Assembly: GCF_000003195.3 (NCBI RefSeq)
Contig: NC_012876.2
Span: 46,867,276-46,931,275, forward strand
DNA from: Sorghum bicolor
Taxonomy: Eukaryota; Streptophyta; Magnoliopsida; Poales; Poaceae
Reading direction: 5' to 3'
Length of the DNA stretch: 64,000 nucleotides
The notes under the pieces were generated by a model. That model saw only the letters and a program-made list of their open reading frames with translations, was not told the origin of the DNA and searched no databases. A program made the translations under genes and the position numbers. Within the stretch, counting starts at the first letter, position 1, and every line of letters begins with the position of its first letter. Below are positions 23,640 to 35,266 of this stretch, piece by piece.

Positions 23640-23812
23640 AAAGTTCAAAATTCAGGAAGTGGTCTCCCAATTGGGAGGGTCCCTATCGGATAAGTCGATC
23701 GACTCCTGGTAACGCCTATATTTTAGAAACTCTTGAAGGGGTTGAATTTCCCAGAGCATTAAATGGCAAATATCTAAAGAAGTATTACCCCAGCATATGG
23801 GTCGATGCATAA
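23640..23812 (+). pseudogene. N1 integrase C-terminus (GPY/F part)
   Basis: About 57 codons from GTKSSKF through NWEGPYRI to the terminal YPSIWVDA and TAA. It matches 20395-20569 in H. It begins at the deletion junction and is not in frame with the gag before it, so no fusion protein is expected. Confidence 0.85.
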
Positions 23813-23967
23813 AAGTTTAAGTGCCGATAACATTCCTATCGGCTGGATCAAAATGTATTTGGGGGCGGACTTAATGTTTTAAAGGATGCCGATAACAGTC
23901 ATATCGGCTAGACCAAAACATCAGGAGTGTTCAAAAGAAAGGAGCAAATATGGTGCCGATGAGGGAT
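23813..23967. other. N1 spacer between integrase end and antisense gene
   Basis: Non-coding spacer with GCCGATAAC/TATCGGC inverted words, same as 20570-20746. Confidence 0.5.
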
Positions 23968-26900
23968 TCATATGTTCAACAGCGCCTGGATCGCTGATAT
24001 AGCGCGCAGACGGGTCTGGTTGGCTGCTTCTATCTCTTTGGTGTCTTCATCGGCAGAACCCTCCACTGGCTTCAACTTCTTCTTCATCTACAGCGCTTTA
24101 CCGCCATGGACATTTCGCTCTTGTTCAAGGAGTTTGATCGCCTCAGGCAGCTGGTTTTCCTCTTGTTGAGCCTGGGACAAGGCTTCTTCTACTTGCTTGA
24201 GTTCTGCCAACAGGGCCTCTCTCTTTGCCGATAGATCAGAAATCTTTTGTTTCAGCACGTCTCTTGAGGACTCCAGGGTGCTGATGTTTTTATGCTTCTC
24301 ATCGGCAAGGAGCTTCACTTTCATCATTTCTTCTGAAAGCTGAGCTTGGGCAGCTCTATCGGCGAGGCGTTGAACAGCCCTTTGGTACTACAGTTGACGG
24401 CTCTCTAGATGTGCAGCTTGGAAAAGAATTTCTTCGGCATCGGTGGGGATTTGGCCTCTGAGGGTTTTGAATAAGGCCTTGGTCGGATCAGAGTCAACGA
24501 CCAATTGGGCTGTGTCCTGATGGAGGAGGGCCGATAGCTCTTCTAATTTTGCCCTGACTTCTGCCGATATGATTCCAACTACTCGAGAGGAACTCGCCTC
24601 CTCGCCTTCATCTTTAGAGATGTCGATGGCAAAGGAAAACAAACTGTCAGGGGAATCCTGTACCTGAAAGGGAAATAAAATAAATTATTCTATGGTCCAG
24701 TATTGATGAATAATACAGCTAGAGATTGGGTGACTTACTTGTTTCAAGGCAATTTTTCGCCTCTGACTAGAAGATGCCGATAGGACCACGGGCTGATCGG
24801 CTAGAGTTGCCGATGGGACTATGTCAGCTGAAAAATCAACGGAGGTAATTATAAGACAGGAAAAATGAGTTCATCGGCAATAATTTCATAAAAGGTATGT
24901 TACCTTGAGGAGGAGCGGTACTTGTTTGGATGGAGGAAACTACCGATGCCATGATTGAACTTGCTGGATCGGCAGTTTGCTTGTGTACATCACCCAATGT
25001 ATCTTCTGGCTGGGGTTCCTCTGCGTGAGCTTCTTCTTGCGGCTGAGGAGGAGATAGTGCTTGTTGCATCTGGACTTCTAGAGAGGAAGGAGAGGATTCC
25101 ACTGGGATTGGAGACACTGGGGGAAGAGAAGGAGTTGTTGTCCTCTGGCGCTTTGTTTGTGGTCGGGTACTCTTGGAGCCTTTCCTCTTCGCCTGGCTGG
25201 ACTAGGGGGCATCGGCACTTGTGCTTCTGGTTCTTGCCGATGCGTCGGTATGCTGATACAACAATGAGGAATTTGTGAGTACAAGTGTGATAGGCATGAG
25301 AATGGAATCGGTAAAGAAATTTGAAGATTTACCTTAAAGGCTTGTACCAAAGCAGAGGCAGCTACTGATGGAGATGTTTTTGTCCGCTTGGTAGTGACTT
25401 TCTTGAGACGTACACCCCGATGCATTATAGCAGCCAAGGTAGGAGCATTGTTGCCGATTGAAGAGATTAGACCTGATGGAAAAAGATCGATCGGCTTGCC
25501 GCTCCTACTGACCGATGGTGGTGTGTCGTCGACCTGCAATATAACACAGAGAGTAAGTTACCGATGAAAATAAAAATAAAGAGATTGAAACATCAGTTTG
25601 GAAATACTTACAATATTATTGGGGACTTTGTACTGGGGATCGATCATGCCGCGGTACGTAAGAGCCGATCTATAGAACAGATGCTCCTTCCATTCTTCCC
25701 ACCATTGTTTGTACGCCTGGGTAATGCAGAGGGCTGGAACCCACTCTGATAGATCTGCATCTGTATCGGCATTTGGTGGTAGTTGGGCTACTCGGGTCCA
25801 CTCGAGGAGGCTGGTGATGGTTTCCCTGGGTTTTATCACATCGGCATAACAGAGTGCGATCGGCAGCTGACCGAAAGCTAGTTGACGGGCTAGTGCCGAT
25901 GGGTTGTAAAACTCATAGGTTTGGTTGGAAGCTTTTCCACTGCCAAAAAAGTTTACTGGTATAGCCCTGGGAGTAATCAGTGCCATCATCACATCGTGAT
26001 CCTTGTTGAGAGCATCATTGTACGGATGGAAGACCAAAGGATACATGGTGTCTGGATCTTCATAAGGCATCCATGCTCGCTGTTCTCTGGTCAGGCCTTC
26101 ATACAAGGTTTGGAAGAATCGGCAAACCTGATCGGCGTTACCACCTGTGCTAGGTAGAACTATGGTAGCCTCGCCGAAGTTCAGAGGAGGACGAGTCGCC
26201 AATTCTTCTTCGTCCAATTCATAGTTTTCAGCTATGCCCCTGGGGAAGCGTTGAGCGAAGAGGTTGAACTCAAGACGCTTATGCATGTGGAGGCTAAGCC
26301 ACATGTTGATAAACCACCAGGGACACCCTAACTTACCGATGGATTGGTGAAGTAGGAGTTTTCTGGCTACTTGATGAAGGAGGTGGTAGGCAGCGCCAAG
26401 CAGGTATCGGCCGAGGGGAAATCGGCCACCATTAGCTAATTTTTCTGTTGCCAATAGGTTGGTCCTGCCGATCGACCACAGAACACGAATTTGTCCAGCC
26501 ACATGTTCAGAAAGGTGGTTTGCTCCTTTATGTTGACGGGCCCCGTTTTACGGTACCTCTGAATGTACCCAGACCAGCCGCCGATAGAGCGGGTTTCCAC
26601 TTTGGCACTAGGCGTTGTGTCAAATAGGTGACTACTATCGGCAGTGGATACATCTAAGCCAGTGAGCATAAGCACATCGGCAAGAGTGGGAGAAGCAGGG
26701 CCGTGGCCGAAGTTGAAGGCACTGAGCGTATCCGACCAGAAATAAGATGCAGCAATCAGCAATAACTCGTTCCTATGCATATCGACAAGAGACAACCTGA
26801 TGCATTGGTCCAGTTTTCGTTCACCCCACTGAACCTCATTAGAATGGCTGACTCTTAAGAATCAATCCTTCCATCCTACGGTAGGACTGGGCCAGGAACG

Positions 26901-27202
26901 AAAGGTATCCTTCCACAGATCTAGAGAAAAATTCTCGGCTCTAAAGGGGATTCTGTTTGTTTCTGCGTTGATTAGATCGGTTGGATCTGGATTCCCTAGC
27001 GGACCAAGACATTGAAGGTGTGGCTGATCGGTAGGGATGACAATTTTATTGGACAGATCCTAATGGTTTTAGGGTAAAAAAGAAAAAACAAAAGGAAAAG
27101 AGGGATGTTCAGTAAAATAAATGGCGGATGAACAAGGGTATGGTAAAAGTACAAAAGGTAGGGTGACGAACTGACCTCGGGAACAGTGAAGTTGATGGCC
27201 AT
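23968..27202 (-). pseudogene. N1 antisense gene: plant mobile domain plus coiled-coil protein, six exons
   Basis: A host-like gene carried antisense between integrase and 3' LTR. Exons on the minus strand: 27202-27176, 27059-25612, 25533-25333, 25252-24904, 24827-24739 and 24663-23968. All introns are GT-AG and 76-116 nt long (75 for the last), and phases match. Exon 2 encodes the PMD: FWSDTLSAFNFGHGPASPTL, then ADVLMLTGLD, GGWSGYI, WWFINMWL and the middle LTREQRAWMPYEDPDT region. Exon 6 is coiled coil. Damage: a TGA in exon 2 (GWKD-stop-FLRV), a 10-bp deletion near 26447 and a TAG near 25204. Adding back the 10 bp gives about 939 codons. PMD proteins occur as cellular silencing factors (MAIN type) and as transposon passengers (family knowledge). 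Confidence 0.82.
25534..25611 (-). other. Intron 2 of the N1 antisense gene
   Basis: Minus strand: AATATT then GTAAGTATTTCC as donor and TTATATTGCAG then GTCGACGAC as acceptor, 78 nt. The reading frame is open on both sides in phase 0 and closed inside the intron. It is the clearest of the five introns. Confidence 0.8.
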
Positions 27203-27744
27203 TTCCTCGCAAGGAAGATGATCGAGGGCTTTGAGGTTGGTGGAGAAAGTTCTTCGTCGGAGTTCTTGGAGCTCTCGAACAGCGCCGCCGCCAGAAAAGT
27301 AGGGTTGGGGCTGTAGAATGATGAGATGGAGAAGGAGTAACCGAGAAGGAACTATTTATAGGACAAAACGGGCAAGGGTAAATCTGACTTATCTCTTCGC
27401 CGTATCCGTGAAATCCGAGGATACTAAGGTAGATATGATAACTGTTCGCACGGTAATCAAGGGATTGCGCAGGTGATTTGACAGGAAGCGGTCATAATCT
27501 AGAGATATTTCACTGTGCGGGATTTCCTGGTCGGTCCATCGGCAGCGTCTTGTAAAGGTAATATTGTCGATGGGCTATTAAAGTGGAGATGTCCGTTTGG
27601 GAGGTTGAGGAATTCGAGGGTTCTGCGGAAGGATGGGACTAAGGTTGTTCAGATTTAGGCTGTCGGTTGCCAAATTGGGTGAACTAATTGCGTAAAGACA
27701 TCATTACTGCAGAGAATTTCGGAGCATTAATGATTTCATACTTT
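27203..27744. other. N1 antisense leader and upstream region
   Basis: Holds the antisense gene's 5' UTR, its TATA box and about 390 bp further upstream to the polypurine tract. No other frame is supported. Confidence 0.5.
27353..27360 (-). promoter_or_regulatory. TATA box for the N1 antisense gene
   Basis: The minus strand reads CCTATAAATAGTTCC about 150 nt upstream of the ATG at 27202. H has a weakened version (AATAAATA, 30951-30958) at the matching place. This suggests the gene has its own promoter rather than using the LTR. Confidence 0.65.
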
Positions 27745-27760
27745 GAAATTGGGGGGCATG
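27745..27760 (+). other. N1 polypurine tract
   Basis: GAAATTGGGGGGCATG directly before the 3' LTR start TGTTGACACC. Equivalent to 31344-31358 in H. Confidence 0.7.
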
Positions 27761-28416
27761 TGTTGACACCGTTTTTGGACACGTACCCAGGATCGGCAGA
27801 GTGTAGTTGCCGATGAAGGGACGGCTGAATGTGACTAAGTCTATGGGTGGTGATGTGTTTATGCCGATGGTCAGCATTAACCTATGCCGATGGCTACGGT
27901 GAGGAGTCTGCCGATGATTCAGATGAAGAACCTGAAGGTGCCGATTGGCCTGTGGTGGTGTCCCAGTATGTCACGAGAGGATAGTTTTATGTTTTCCTTA
28001 GTAATTTAAATCGTTTTGTATACGGATTCTGTTTAATTTGGAATTCGAGTTCTAGTCGTGTTTGATTGTAGCTCTTTGAGCAGGGTATAAATGTAGACCC
28101 TAGAGCCTTGTAATCGAGATAGAATCAATCAAACACAAGTTTTTACTCATATTCCAGCATCTACTTTTTCGACGACTTCGTCATACTTTTTCCTTTCATT
28201 ACGAGTTCTTAGGAATTCGTCGACTTAAGATTGGCGTATTCTCGAGTTCCGCGTGAATACCTCTTGGCCGTGACATCCGGGCGCATCGCTGTTGTCAGCA
28301 CCAAAGTATTCGAGTTACCACCTTTGCCGATAGTATGGTCAAATCGGCGGGCATGCCTTAACGTTTAAACCGGGTATTAGCCCTTTGTGTTTGCAGATCC
28401 AGCTTTTGCATCAACA
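27761..28416 (+). repeat. N1 3' LTR (656 bp)
   Basis: Same ends as the 5' LTR; 56 bp missing after GTGTAG (near 27806). A TATA box lies at 28086-28092. Confidence 0.9.
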
Positions 28417-28421
28417 CTATG
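28417..28421. repeat. N1 target-site duplication CTATG, right
   Basis: CTATG follows the 3' LTR, and the intron of H's antisense gene continues from here (TTAGCTGAAAG). Confidence 0.9.
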
Positions 28422-30803
28422 TTAGCTGAAAGATTGACAAGAGATGATTAATAAAGTGGAAAGATGGGTCCATTGGCAGTAACTTTACGGATAATATTTT
28501 ACCTTGAGGGAGTGCAATACTTGTCTGGATTCAGGAGACTACCGATGCTATGATTGAGCTCACTGGATCGGCGGTCTGCTTGTATACATCAGCCGATGTT
28601 TCTTCTGGATGAAGTTAATCTGGCTGGGGCCATTCTTGTGGTTGAGGGAGAGATGGTACTTCTTGTGTCTGGGCCTCTTGAGAAGAAGGGGATGATTCTA
28701 CTCTGATCGGAAACCTTGGAGGAGGAGGCGTTGCTGTTCTCTGGCGCTTCGCTTGTGATCTGGTACTCTTGGGACCTTTTCTCTTCGGTTGACTGGACTG
28801 GGGGGCATCAGCAGTCATACTTCTTGTCTTTGCCGATATACCGGTATGCTGATACAACAATGAAAAGTTTATGAGTACAAGTGTAACAGGTATAAGAATA
28901 GAATCGGTATAAGTTGAAGAATTCAAGAATTTACCTTGAAGGCTTGTGCTAAAGCAGTGGCGGCTACCGATGGGGATGTCTTCGTCCGCTTGGTGGTAAC
29001 TTTGTTGAGACGGACACCCCGATGCATTATAGCAGCCAAGGTTGGGGCGTTGTTGCCGATCAGAGAGATCGGGCCCGATGGAAGGAGTTCAATCGGCCTA
29101 CCACTCCTGCTGACTAGTGGTGGCATATCATCGGCCTGTATAAAACAAAGAAAATAAGTTACCGATGGAAAATAAAAGTGAAAGGATTGAAACATCGGTT
29201 TGAAGTACTTACAGTATTATCAGGTACTTTGTATTTGGGGTCGATCATGCCACGGTATGCAAGAGCCGATCTGCAGAACAGATGCTCTTTCCATTCTTCC
29301 CACCACTGTTTTTATGCCTGAGTGATAAAGAGAGCTGGGATCCACGCTGATAGATCGACATCCGTATTGGTGTTTGGTGGAAGTTGAGCTACTCTCATCC
29401 ATTCCAGATTGCTGGTGATGGTTTCCCTCGGCTTTATCACATCGGCGTAGCAGAGTGCAATCGGCACTTGGCCGAAAGCCAGTTGGCGAGCTAGTGCCGA
29501 TGGGTCATAAAACTCATAGGTTAGATTGGAGGCTTTCCCACTACCAAAGAAGTTCACTGGTATGGCTCTTGGGGTGATAATTGCCATCATCACGTCACGG
29601 TCCTTGTTGAGAGCATCATTGAAGGGGTGGAAAGTCAAAGGGAATCTGGTGTCTGGATCTTCATAAGTCATCCATGCTTGCTGTTCTCTGGTCAGGCCCT
29701 CGTACAGAGTCTGAAAGAATCGGCTAACCTAGTCTTCGTTACCACCAGTGCCAGGTATGGCTGCTTCGCCAAAGTTCAAGGGAGAGCGAGTTGCCGATTC
29801 TTCTTCATCCAGTTCATAATCTTCGGCTATGTCCCTAGGGAAGCGCTGTGCAAAATGGTTGAATTCAAGGCGCTTGTGCATGTGGAGATTAAGCCACATG
29901 TTGATGAACCACCAAGGACCCCCTAAGTTGCCGATGGGTTGGCCGAGCAGAAGTTTCCTGGCTACTTGGTGGAGGTGGTGATAAGCCGAGCCGAGCAAGT
30001 ATCGGCCAAGAGGAAATCAGCCGCCATCGGCTAGTCTTTCTGTTACCGATAAGTAAACAGAAGTTGGTCCTGCCGATCGGCCACAGAATACAAATTTATC
30101 CAGCCACATATTCAGAAAAGTGGTATGTTCCTTTGCATTGACAGGACCTGTTCTTCGGTACTTCTGAATGTACCCGGACCAACCGCCGATAGCACGAGTT
30201 TCTACCTTAGCACTAGGTCTGGTGTCGAACAGGTGGCTGTTATCGGCAGTGGATATATCTAAGCCGGTGAGCATAAGTACATCCGCAAGTGTAGGAGAAG
30301 TAGGGTCGTGGCCAAACACAAAAGCAATGAGTGTGTCTGACCAAAAGTATGAAGCAGCGATCAGCAGTGACTCATTTCTCTCCATATCGGCAAGAGACAA
30401 TCTAATACACTGATCTAATTTCCGCACGCCCCATTGAACCTCGTTTGAATGGTTGACTCTCAAAAACTAATATTTCCATCCCTTGGTAGGACTGGGCCAG
30501 GAACGGAAGGCATCTTTCCATAGATCTAGGGAGAAGTTTTCGACTCTAAAGGGAACTCTATTTGTCTCTGCATTTATCAGATCGGTGGGATCCGGGTTTC
30601 CTAGCGGACCAAGACATTGGAGGTGGGGTTGATCGGTAGGAGTAACAATTTTATCGGCCAAATCCTAGAAATTTTCGAGGATAAAAGAAAGAAAAAAAAG
30701 GAGAAATATTCAGTAAAAGGAATTGCGGATGAACAGAAATACAGTAGAGGCGCGAAAAAGAAAAGTAGTGATTGACCTCAGGCACGGTGAAGTTGATGGC
30801 CAT
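28417..30803 (-). pseudogene. H antisense gene, 5' part: plant mobile domain protein
   Basis: Continuation of 20747-21584 beyond the N1 insertion. Exon 1 is 30803-30777 (MAINFTVPE), the intron is 30776-30665 and exon 2 starts DLADKIVTPTDQ. The PMD is readable: FWSDTLIAFVFGHDP, ADVLMLTGLD, GGWSGYIQKY, WWFINMWL and a domain end near 29312. Later exons carry the basic KRKGPKSTRSQAKRQR segment (about 28800). Stops: TAG in exon 2 at the same codon where N1 has TGA, a TGA in GG-stop-FPLG (CGA to TGA) and others. Here the 10 bp lost in N1 are present, so H and N1 decayed independently. Confidence 0.8.
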
Positions 30804-31343
30804 GTTCTCGCAAGAAAGAAGATCGAAAACTTAGGAGATTGATGAAGAGGGCCTTAGTTGAAGTTCTTGGAGTCCTCGGGTGGTGCCGCCGCTGTGAAAG
30901 TGGATTTTGGGCTATAGAATGACAAGATGGAGGAGTACCCGAGAAGGAAGTATTTATTGGACGAAATGGGCAGGGGCAGATCTGACTTATCTCTTTGCCG
31001 CATCCATGAAATCCGAGGGTGTTCAGGTGGATATGGTAACTGTTTGCACGGTAATCAAGGGATTGCGCAGGTGATTTGACAGCAAGCGGTCACGATTATG
31101 AAGTTATTTCACTGTGCGGGATCTCCTGGTCGGTCCATCGGCAGTTCCCTCTAACGGTAATATTGCCGATGGGCGCATAAAGTGGAGAGATCCAGTTCGG
31201 GAGGTTGAGGAGTTCGAGGAATCTATAGGAGAATCGGCCCAAGTTTGTTCAGGTTTAACGGTCGGTTACCAAATTGGGAGAGTTAATTGTGGAAAGGCAT
31301 CATTAATGCAGAGAATTTTGGAGCATTAATGATTTTATACTCT
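30804..31343. other. H antisense leader and 3' untranslated stretch
   Basis: Corresponds to 27203-27744 in N1 and contains the weakened TATA-like site at 30951-30958. A 71-codon plus-strand frame at 31114 has no support. Confidence 0.45.
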
Positions 31344-31358
31344 AAAATTGGGGGCATG
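31344..31358 (+). other. H polypurine tract
   Basis: AAAATTGGGGGCATG immediately before the 3' LTR. Confidence 0.7.
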
Positions 31359-32060
31359 TGTTGACACCGTTTTTAGACACGTACCCGAGGATCGGATCGG
31401 TAGATGGAGCAACGGTAACTAGTCTGCAGGGAAGTTGCCGATGGGGGTGATTACCGATGAAGAGACAATTGAATGTGACTAAGTCCAGAGGTGGTGACGT
31501 GTTTGTGCCGATGATCAGTATTGGTGTTTGCCGATGGCCATAACAGGAGGTGTGCCGATGGTTATGAAGGAAAGCATGGAGATTGTCGATTGATCTGTGG
31601 CGGTGTCCCGGTCGGTTACAAGGGTATAGTTTTATGTTTTCCTTAATTATTTAAATTCATTTTGTATGCGGATTCTGTTTAGTTTAGAATTCGAGTCCTA
31701 GTCGTGTCTGAATATAGCTCTTTGAGCAGGGTATAAATGTAGACCCTAGGGCTTTGTAATAATAAATCAATCAATCAAACAAAAGTTTTTACTCATATTC
31801 CAGCATCTACTTTTTCGATGACTTCGTCATATTTTCCTTTTTACTATGAGTTCTTCGAAATTCGTCGACTTAAGCTCGGCGTATTCTCGAGTTCCGCGTG
31901 AATACCTCTTGGCCGTGACATCTGGGCGCATCGCTGTTGTCGGGACCAAAGTATTCGAGTTTTCACCTTCGCCGATAGTAAGGTCAAGTCGACTGGCACG
32001 CCTTAACGTTTGAATTGGGTATTAGCCCTTTGTGTTTGCAGATTAGCTTTTGCACCGACA
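31359..32060 (+). repeat. H 3' LTR (702 bp)
   Basis: Starts TGTTGACACCG and ends GCACCGACA. Clearly more diverged from the N1 LTRs than these are from each other. A TATA box lies at 31732-31738. The next bases AATGT (32061-32065) would be its target duplication; the left partner is not in the window. Confidence 0.85.
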
Positions 32061-33161
32061 AATGTAAATTCGTCGGCAAATCCGTTGCCAACTCAACAGA
32101 GGTTTGTGACCCAAACAGGTTATGCCAACCAAGCATTGACAACTAATTATCAACCATCGGCAGGACATATGCCAATGAACGCCAATAATGGTTGGATAGA
32201 GCAGTTGTTCTTTCCACATGTGACTCAGTAGAATCATCAGGCTGTGGGATTCAAGCAAGGGCAGATGCAGGTCGGTTGTCAGAATCAAGGACGAGGAAAT
32301 CAGTCGATGAATTTTGCTCAACAGAGTGGTGGTCAGCAAGTTATGGCCAATGTGATGTTTCCTGGAGACCGTGTACCCCAAAGATACGTAGAAGGTTATC
32401 AGCAGGTGCCAGAAATTCAACCCGCACATCGGCAGGATGCCGATGCCTATTGGGCCGATAAGATAGCTGAAGTTATGAGAGATCAGTTTGGAATAAAACC
32501 TAAGGTTAACACTTATTCTTATCGAACACCGTATCCTCCTCCTTATGATTTAATTCCGCTCCCAAATCGGTACAAGGTACCAGATTTCACTAAGTTCTCT
32601 GGGCAAAATGACACATCAACCATGGAACATGTCAATCGGTTCATCATCCAGTGTGGAGAAGCTGCTAACAGAGATGAGTTAAGAGTTCGTTTATTTTCAT
32701 CATCTTTGTGAGGATCAACATTTACCTGGTTTATTTCGCTGCCTCCAAACTCACTTATCTGGGCCAATCTAGAAAAGTAGTTTCACAAGTATTTCTTTTT
32801 TGGAGTCCATGAAAAGAAGATTATCAATTTAGTAAGACTAAGACACCGTAATGATGAATGGGTTGAAAGCTTTGTGCAAAGGCTGTGGAATGTAAAGAAC
32901 AAGTGTTACAGTATGGTTCTGGACGATCGGCAGTTAGCCAATTTGGCTTTTCAAGGATTGTTACCACACATCAAAGATAAATATGCTTCTCAAGAGTTTG
33001 AAAGTTTGAGTCATTTGGTGCAGAGGATTTCTGATCAGGATATCAAGGCTTATGTGCCTAGAAAAGCCTGGAATAAGAAAGTGTCATTCGTTGATGAGGC
33101 AATGAGTTCTGATTCTGATGAAGAACTAGTCATCGGCTTGGCAGAGTGGGTAAAAAAAAAA
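32061..33161 (+). pseudogene. O gag, fragment in duplication unit 1
   Basis: Middle of a Tat-type Gag, entered directly from the H 3' LTR, so H was inserted in this gene. Readable parts: a Met/Pro/Gln-rich stretch, DADAYWADKIAEVMRDQFG, the capsid start DFTKFSGQNDTSTMEHVNRF and a late part with LANLAFQGLLPHIKDKY. Stops at 32229, 32709 and 32771 break it. It ends at the duplication junction in a run of ten A. The intact continuation is in unit 2 at 44790. Confidence 0.82.
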
Positions 33162-33211
33162 AGGCCGATGGAACCACAAGTTGATCGGCTGGAATTGCCG
33201 ATGAGACTATG

Positions 33212-33923
33212 TGTTGACACCGTTTTTGGACACGTATCCAGGATCGGCAGAGTGTAGATCGGCAAGATAGGGCAACAGTAACTGGTCTGCAGGGGAATTG
33301 CCGATGAGGGGGGTTGCCGATGAAGGGATGGCTGAATGTGACTAAGTCTATGGGTGGTGATGTGTTTATGCCGATGGTCAGCATTAACCTGTGCCGATGG
33401 CTACGGTGAGGAGTCTGCCGATGATTCAGAAGAAGAACCTGAAGGTGCCGATTGGCCTGTGGTGGTGTCCCAGTATGTCACGAGAGGATAGTTTTATGTT
33501 TTCCTTAGTAATTTAAATCATTTTATATACGGATTCTGTTTAATTTGGAATTCAAGTTCTAGTCGTGTCTGATTGTAGCTCTTTGAGCAGGGTATAAATG
33601 TAGACCCTAGAGCCTTGTAATCGAGATAGAATCAATCAAACACAAGTTTTTACTCATATTCCAGCATCTACTTTTTTGACGACTCCGTCATACTTTTTCC
33701 TTTCATTACAAGTTCTTAGGAATTCGTCGACTTAAGCTCGGCGTATTCTCGAGTTCCGCATGAATACCTCTTGGCCGTGACATCCGGGCGCATCGCTGTT
33801 GTCAGGACCAAAGTATTCGAGTTACCACCTTTGCCGATAGTAAGGTCAAATCGGCTGGCACGCCTTAACGTTTAAACCGGGTATTAGCCCTTTGTGTTTG
33901 TAGATCCAGCTTTTGCATCAACA
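33212..33923 (+). repeat. N1' 5' LTR (712 bp)
   Basis: Copy of 21585-22296. It differs at 33483 (A, against G at 21856), where it matches the 3' LTR of unit 1. TATA box at 33593-33599. Confidence 0.9.
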
Positions 33924-33971
33924 CATATTTTGGCACGCCCGGTGGGACCTTGAATCAGTATCAAGATCGAC

Positions 33972-35266
33972 ATGTCGACTACCGAGTTCGATGAGGAGAA
34001 CGTTATCCCCGTGACGGAAGCCAATCTCAAGGATGAGCAGAAGCAAGCTATTGCGAAAGCCATCAAAGACTACAAGCAGCAATGTTTGAGGTCCTTCAGT
34101 ATGAACAGGAGCGGCGAAGAAATCCAGAAGGAAGCACTGCCGATGCCTCGGCAAGTTACTTTTGATTCTAATCCTGGTAAACTTCAAGACATGGTTGATA
34201 ATGCTATTAACCGTACCTTGATCAATCAAGCTTGTGTGTTTTCCAATACGGTTTTCAATGCCGTGGCTAGAACTTTCAAAGAAGGACAATTACCACCGAA
34301 TTATGCGGGCCCTGCCAATCATCAGCCAGGATCGCTAGTGGTTACGGCTCCATCGGCTGCTACGGCCGCTGCAGGCACAGAAACTACTACGCCTCCAAGC
34401 ACGCTAGGAGTCTCTAATGCGCAATCCATGCCGATGCCGTCCAATCCATCAACATCAGACGAGTCGATCAAGCTTACTACAGATCTATTGGCATCAGCAA
34501 TGTCAGGTTCCATTCCTCCCAACTGGTGGGGTTATGGTATGCCCCCAAATCTGATGGCAAAGACTCTTGGAACATCTCAAGTGGCTGACTTGACAGGCAA
34601 GGCTCCTATGGCATCGGCACCTCCAAATATGCCGATGAACCAGAGTCCCCAGTACACTACAACTACTACTGCCAGGCCTTACACTGGGAATTCTCAAGCT
34701 CCAACATTCCAGATGCCTAATGCATCGGTAGGTTCAATGCCGATGCAACAGAAGTTTATGAATCAGCTAGGGTATGTCATTTCAATGATGATGCCCAATT
34801 ACCAGACATCGGCAGGGTCTATGCCGATGAATGCTAATAGTGGATGGCTTGGGCAGCAAGTCTTTCCACAAATGCCCGAACAGAATCATCAGGTTACAGG
34901 GTTTCAACAAGGCCAGATCTACCTTGGATTCCAGAACCAAGGGATGGTCAACCAACCGATGAATCTCGGCCAATAGTTTGGTGGTCAACATCCTGGTGGT
35001 CAGCAGATCGGCGGTCAGCAGGTTGGTGGCCAAATGATTAACACAATCTTCCACGCAGATCGCACACCGCATAGACACGTGGAAGTGTATCAGCAGATCC
35101 CAGAGCTGCAACCGCCTCATCGGTAAGATGCCGATGCTTATTGGGCCGATAAGATTGCTGAAGTCATGAGAGACCAATTTGGGATAAAACCCAAAGTGAA
35201 CACTTACTCTTATCGGACGCCGTCTCCTCCTGCGTATGATTTAATCCCACTTCCAAATCGGGACTA
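33972..35266 (+). pseudogene. N1' gag, truncated
   Basis: Same structure as 22345-23639: 334 open codons to 34976, then stops, then the deletion junction to the integrase end. One substitution near 34231 changes Gly to Cys (QAG to QAC). Confidence 0.8.

Larger units (their letters stand above)
21585..28416 (+). mobile_element. N1: Tat-type LTR element with gag-to-integrase deletion and antisense PMD gene (6832 bp)
   Basis: Complete insertion with 5' LTR 21585-22296, primer site, gag, the last 57 codons of integrase, antisense gene, polypurine tract, 3' LTR 27761-28416 and CTATG duplications. Protease, reverse transcriptase, RNase H and the integrase catalytic core are missing. It is inserted in an intron of H's antisense gene. 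The two LTRs differ by a 56-bp deletion in the 3' copy and by over a dozen substitutions, so the insertion is not brand new. Confidence 0.92.
21535..33161. repeat. Tandem duplication, unit 1 (11,627 bp)
   Basis: Nearly identical to 33162-44790. By eye I find roughly twenty substitutions, a 1-bp deletion (near 35504) and a 3-bp insertion (near 40350). The unit holds the end of H's antisense gene, all of N1, the rest of H and 1.1 kb of O's gag. Breakpoint sequences are TGA/GGCCGATGG on the left and a run of ten A then GCCGATG on the right, so both carry GCCGATG. Confidence 0.93.

Noticed and set aside
23640..23812. A Gag-integrase fusion protein in N1
   Set aside because: The junction shifts the frame and Gag ends at once (GD-stop), with two earlier stops.
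20747..30803. The antisense PMD genes as ordinary host genes that happen to lie between retroelements
   Set aside because: They sit at the same place, between integrase and polypurine tract, in two independent elements (H and N1).
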